Shown here: piece by piece, positions 6,993-8,979 of the stretch
Layout of the letters: each line of letters opens with the position of its first letter
Numbering within the stretch: position 1 is the first letter of the stretch
NCBI GenBank assembly: GCA_023135135.1
Contig: JAGLTT010000022.1
Span: 1 to 8,979, forward strand
DNA from: Dehalococcoidales bacterium
GTDB lineage: Bacteria > Chloroflexota > Dehalococcoidia > Dehalococcoidales > RBG-16-60-22
Direction: 5' to 3'
DNA length: 8,979 nt
Position numbers and translations under genes: made by a program
Notes under the pieces: generated by a model
The model's input: only the letters and a program-made list of their open reading frames with translations
What the model was told of the DNA's origin: nothing
Database searches by the model: none

Positions 6993-7028
6993 AAAGTACC
7001 CGAATGTATCAGGATACTTTTATTTTAA
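6993..7028 (+). terminator. Terminator-like hairpin in the mntP leader
   Basis: AAAGTACCC (6993-7001) pairs with GGATACTTT (7012-7020) over 9 positions with one C-A mismatch and a 10-base loop. The U-rich run TATTTTAA follows at once. The stem plus U-rich tail resembles an intrinsic terminator on the plus strand, yet no plus-strand gene ends upstream. The arrangement suits attenuation of mntP. I could not identify a ligand-binding domain upstream of it. Confidence 0.33.
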
Positions 7029-7066
7029 TCAATTTGGGGAATTGTCTCAAAATATGTCATACTTAG

Positions 7067-7642
7067 GTGGTGATTGGCAGCGATTTTCTCTCCATTTTCT
7101 TCATAGCTATCGGACTATCGGCGGACTGCTTCGCTGTAGCTCTGGGTGGCGGTGTTTCCCAGAAAAACCATTCACGGGTACAGATATTCCGTGTGGCCTT
7201 CATGTTCGGATTGTTTCAGGCTATAATGCCCGTCCTGGGGTGGCTGGTGGGAAGAACGGTAGTGGAGTATATCGCGGATTATGACCACTGGGTGGCCTTT
7301 GTTTTACTGGCGGTTGTCAGCGGCAGGATGCTCTGGGAATCGTTACGCCCCGAGCGAGGCGAGGAAAAAGTGGTGGATATTACCAGAGGCCTCCTGCTTC
7401 TTACGTTATCTATAGCCACCAGCATCGATGCCCTGGCGGTCGGCCTGTCCTTCGCGTTCCTGAAAGTGAATATTGCGTTGGCCAGCCCGACTATCGGCGT
7501 GGTTGCATTTATTGCTACGGCAATCGGATTTGTATTGGGTAAAAAGGCCAGCAAGCTGATTGGCAGGCGGGCTGAGACCATCGGCGCGATTATATTGCTG
7601 GCTATTGCCTTCAGGATTCTGCTGAGTCACCTGCTGGCTTAA
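7067..7642 (+). CDS. mntP: MntP-type manganese efflux pump
   Basis: This 191-residue integral membrane protein matches the MntP (formerly YebN/DUF204) family in length, in its six predicted helices (about 6-26, 40-62, 75-92, 107-131, 140-158, 172-188) and in its internal two-fold repeat. The matching motifs are LSADCFAVALGGG in helix 1 (Asp20) and TSIDALAVGLSFA in helix 4 (Asp121); these membrane acidic residues are the expected metal-binding positions. SGRMLWES near 85-92 matches the family's G-x-M-x-x-E element. MntP exports excess Mn(II) from the cytoplasm. The start is uncertain: a stop at 7064-7066 precedes tandem GTG codons at 7067 and 7070, and no good ribosome binding site is visible before either. 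Manganese-dependent control is usual for mntP, and the upstream region is unusually structured. It converges on nuoN and has no obvious operon partner. Confidence 0.9.
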   Translation: MVIGSDFLSIFFIAIGLSADCFAVALGGGVSQKNHSRVQIFRVAFMFGLFQAIMPVLGWLVGRTVVEYIADYDHWVAFVLLAVVSGRMLWESLRPERGEEKVVDITRGLLLLTLSIATSIDALAVGLSFAFLKVNIALASPTIGVVAFIATAIGFVLGKKASKLIGRRAETIGAIILLAIAFRILLSHLLA

Positions 7643-7656
7643 GACTGAAGTACCCG

Positions 7657-7685
7657 AGTCCGATTTGCGTCGGACTGAAAAGTCC
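7657..7685. terminator. Overlapping hairpins between convergent mntP and nuoN
   Basis: AGTCCGA (7657-7663) and TCGGACT (7670-7676) form a perfect 7-bp stem with a 6-base loop. GGACT (7672-7676) can instead pair with AGTCC (7681-7685) around a GAAA tetraloop. The two stems share bases and exclude each other. The location, 14 bases after the mntP stop and 5 bases after the nuoN stop on the other strand, fits a bidirectional terminator, but there is no U tract on either side. Confidence 0.38.
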
Positions 7686-7690
7686 TTCGA

Positions 7691-8979
7691 CTAGAAAGCA
7701 AAAAGCTTGCCGGCAAACTCGGCCATTTTCATCACCAGGCCGGGGATGATGCCCAGCAGCAGGACGCCCAGGCAGCAGAGGAACAGCGCCAGTCGCGGTG
7801 CGCCGGAGGACGGCACCTTCTCCTCGGAAGCCGCTTCCCCGAGCCACATGACCTTGACCACGCGGAGATAGTAGTAAGCCGAGATAACGCTGTTGAGCAC
7901 GGCGATAACCACCAGCCACAGCAGGTCGTTCTGCGCCGCGGCGCTGAAGATGTAGAATTTAGCCATGAAACCGGCCGCCGGCGGCATGCCGATAAGTGAA
8001 ATCAGGCAGAAGGTCAGGGCCAGTGCCAGTAAAGGCGCCCGCTTGCCCATGCCGGCGAAGTCGGTAATATCATCGCTGTTAATCTTATTCGTGATAGCGA
8101 TGATGGCAATAAAAGCCCCCAGGTTGGTCAGTGAATAGCTGGCGAGGAAGAAGAGAATACCGCTCTGCCCCAGGACACTCGATGTGGCAGCGAAGCCCAA
8201 GGTTGCCAGCCCCACCATCAGATAACCGGCCTGGGCAATACTGGAGTACCCCAGCATGCGTTTGATATTGGTCTGGGGAATGGCGACGACATTCCCGATA
8301 ATCATGCTGATGACCGCCAGCGCGGCGAATATTATGCCCCAGTTCATGCTCAACCAGTCCGGTATGCCGAAGGCGGAGTAAAAAACGCGCAGGATAATGG
8401 CGAATCCGGCGGCCTTGCTGGCCACGGAAAGATAGGCGGTTACCGGTGTCGGCGCGCCTTCATAGACGTCCGGCACCCACATCTGGAAGGGGACGGCCGC
8501 AATCTTGAAGCCGAATCCGGCTATCAGCATGACGATACCCATCAGCAGCGCCGGACTGGCCAGGATATTGTCCAGCGACATCGCTTGAATGGACTGGGCA
8601 ATGGCTCCCAGCTGTGTCTGTCCTGTAAAGCCGAAAACCAGCGCCATGCCGTAGAGCAGTATCGCCGAGGCTATCGCCCCCAGCAGCAGGTACTTCAGCG
8701 AGGCCTCGGTCGATTTACGGTCCTTCAGGAAGCCTACCAGTACGTAGAGCGAAATGCTGGTCAATTCAAGAGCGATATAGAGAGAAATCAGGTCGGCGGT
8801 GGCCGCCATCAGCATCATGCCCAGCGTTGAGAGTAATATCAGGGCGTAGTACTCTCCCTGGAAGCGGGAGAACTTTTCAATGTAATCAGAGGAGGCCAGG
8901 ATAACCAGGAAGGCGATTCCGGCGAAGAGCATCTTGAAGAAGATGGCGAAGTTGTCCACGGCCAGCATGTTGTTGAAGA
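7691..8979 (-). CDS. nuoN: NADH-quinone oxidoreductase subunit N, 3' part (N-terminus outside window)
   Basis: This is the membrane antiporter-like subunit N of respiratory complex I, which helps couple quinone reduction to proton translocation. About 428 codons are present. The frame stays open to the window edge (FNN precedes the Met at 8968), and full-length homologues are some 460-500 residues, so roughly the first 50-70 residues are missing. Counting from that Met, the expected coupling residues are present: Glu68 in ALELTSISLY, Lys92 in LKYLLLG, Lys155 in GFGFKIAAVPF, Lys185 in ASKAAGF and Lys337 in FMAKFYIF. The signature VPFQMWVPDVYEGAPTP is intact except for Gln162, where His is common. 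KRMLGYSSIAQAGY (236-249) is also typical of the family. It ends in TAG. NuoN is usually the last gene of the nuo operon, so nuoM and others are expected just beyond the right edge. Confidence 0.95.
   Translation of the reverse strand, partial: FNNMLAVDNFAIFFKMLFAGIAFLVILASSDYIEKFSRFQGEYYALILLSTLGMMLMAATADLISLYIALELTSISLYVLVGFLKDRKSTEASLKYLLLGAIASAILLYGMALVFGFTGQTQLGAIAQSIQAMSLDNILASPALLMGIVMLIAGFGFKIAAVPFQMWVPDVYEGAPTPVTAYLSVASKAAGFAIILRVFYSAFGIPDWLSMNWGIIFAALAVISMIIGNVVAIPQTNIKRMLGYSSIAQAGYLMVGLATLGFAATSSVLGQSGILFFLASYSLTNLGAFIAIIAITNKINSDDITDFAGMGKRAPLLALALTFCLISLIGMPPAAGFMAKFYIFSAAAQNDLLWLVVIAVLNSVISAYYYLRVVKVMWLGEAASEEKVPSSGAPRLALFLCCLGVLLLGIIPGLVMKMAEFAGKLFAF

Noticed and set aside
6880..7066. 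A yybP-ykoY manganese riboswitch upstream of mntP
   Set aside because: The context is right and a TAGGGGAA segment at 6944-6951 is faintly reminiscent of the conserved G-rich loop. The second conserved loop and the helices joining the two could not be found.
6985..7284. An open frame of 99 codons overlapping the start of mntP
   Set aside because: It overlaps mntP in another frame, has no domain features and no ribosome binding site. The mntP frame clearly carries the family motifs.
1..8979. Mobile element, phage or defence island
   Set aside because: No transposase, integrase, toxin-antitoxin, nuclease or terminal inverted repeats were seen. Every gene has a housekeeping or envelope assignment.

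Overview
The window reads as ordinary bacterial chromosome, most likely from an uncultured, gram-positive-like or monoderm lineage. A member of the Chloroflexota (Dehalococcoidia or a relative) is my best guess. It rests on gene content and style: tandem SDR oxidoreductases, a large CARDB-repeat surface protein, an HAE3-type MMPL/RND exporter with no fusion protein or outer-membrane partner beside it, a stand-alone complex I antiporter subunit, and frequent TTG/GTG starts. No rRNA, tRNA or marker gene is present, so the taxonomy is inference. A near-consensus TTGTCA-17-TATAAT promoter and good GGAGG/AAGGA ribosome binding sites point to Bacteria rather than Archaea.

Layout. Positions 1-1280 (+) hold two consecutive short-chain dehydrogenase/reductase genes. 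The first is cut by the window start and the second is complete; 35 bases separate them, so they are probably one transcript. A hairpin region at 1305-1348 separates them from the convergent minus-strand block. That block contains a 727-residue MMPL/RND transporter (1361-3544), preceded by its own strong promoter. Upstream of it on the same strand is a 1043-residue secreted or surface protein (3730-6861), built from nine in-register CARDB repeats between a signal peptide and a C-terminal membrane anchor. A 205-base divergent intergenic region (6862-7066) carries repeated AATAGT motifs, a palindrome and a terminator-like hairpin. It precedes a plus-strand MntP-type manganese exporter gene (7067-7642). 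A second short convergent intergenic region with two overlapping hairpins separates mntP from the 3' part of nuoN (minus strand, 7691 to the window end), which should be the last gene of a nuo (complex I) operon entering from the right.

The genes do not form one obvious pathway. The two SDRs probably act in one catabolic or biosynthetic route whose substrate cannot be read here. The CARDB protein and the MMPL exporter are neighbours on one strand and both act at the cell envelope, but the exporter's own promoter argues against strict co-dependence. MntP and NuoN are housekeeping membrane proteins. There are no CRISPR arrays, insertion sequences, phage genes or RNA genes that I can support, and no intergenic stretch exceeds 300 bases. 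I did not find a convincing undescribed system. The most interesting items are the regular nine-repeat surface protein and the structured mntP leader.
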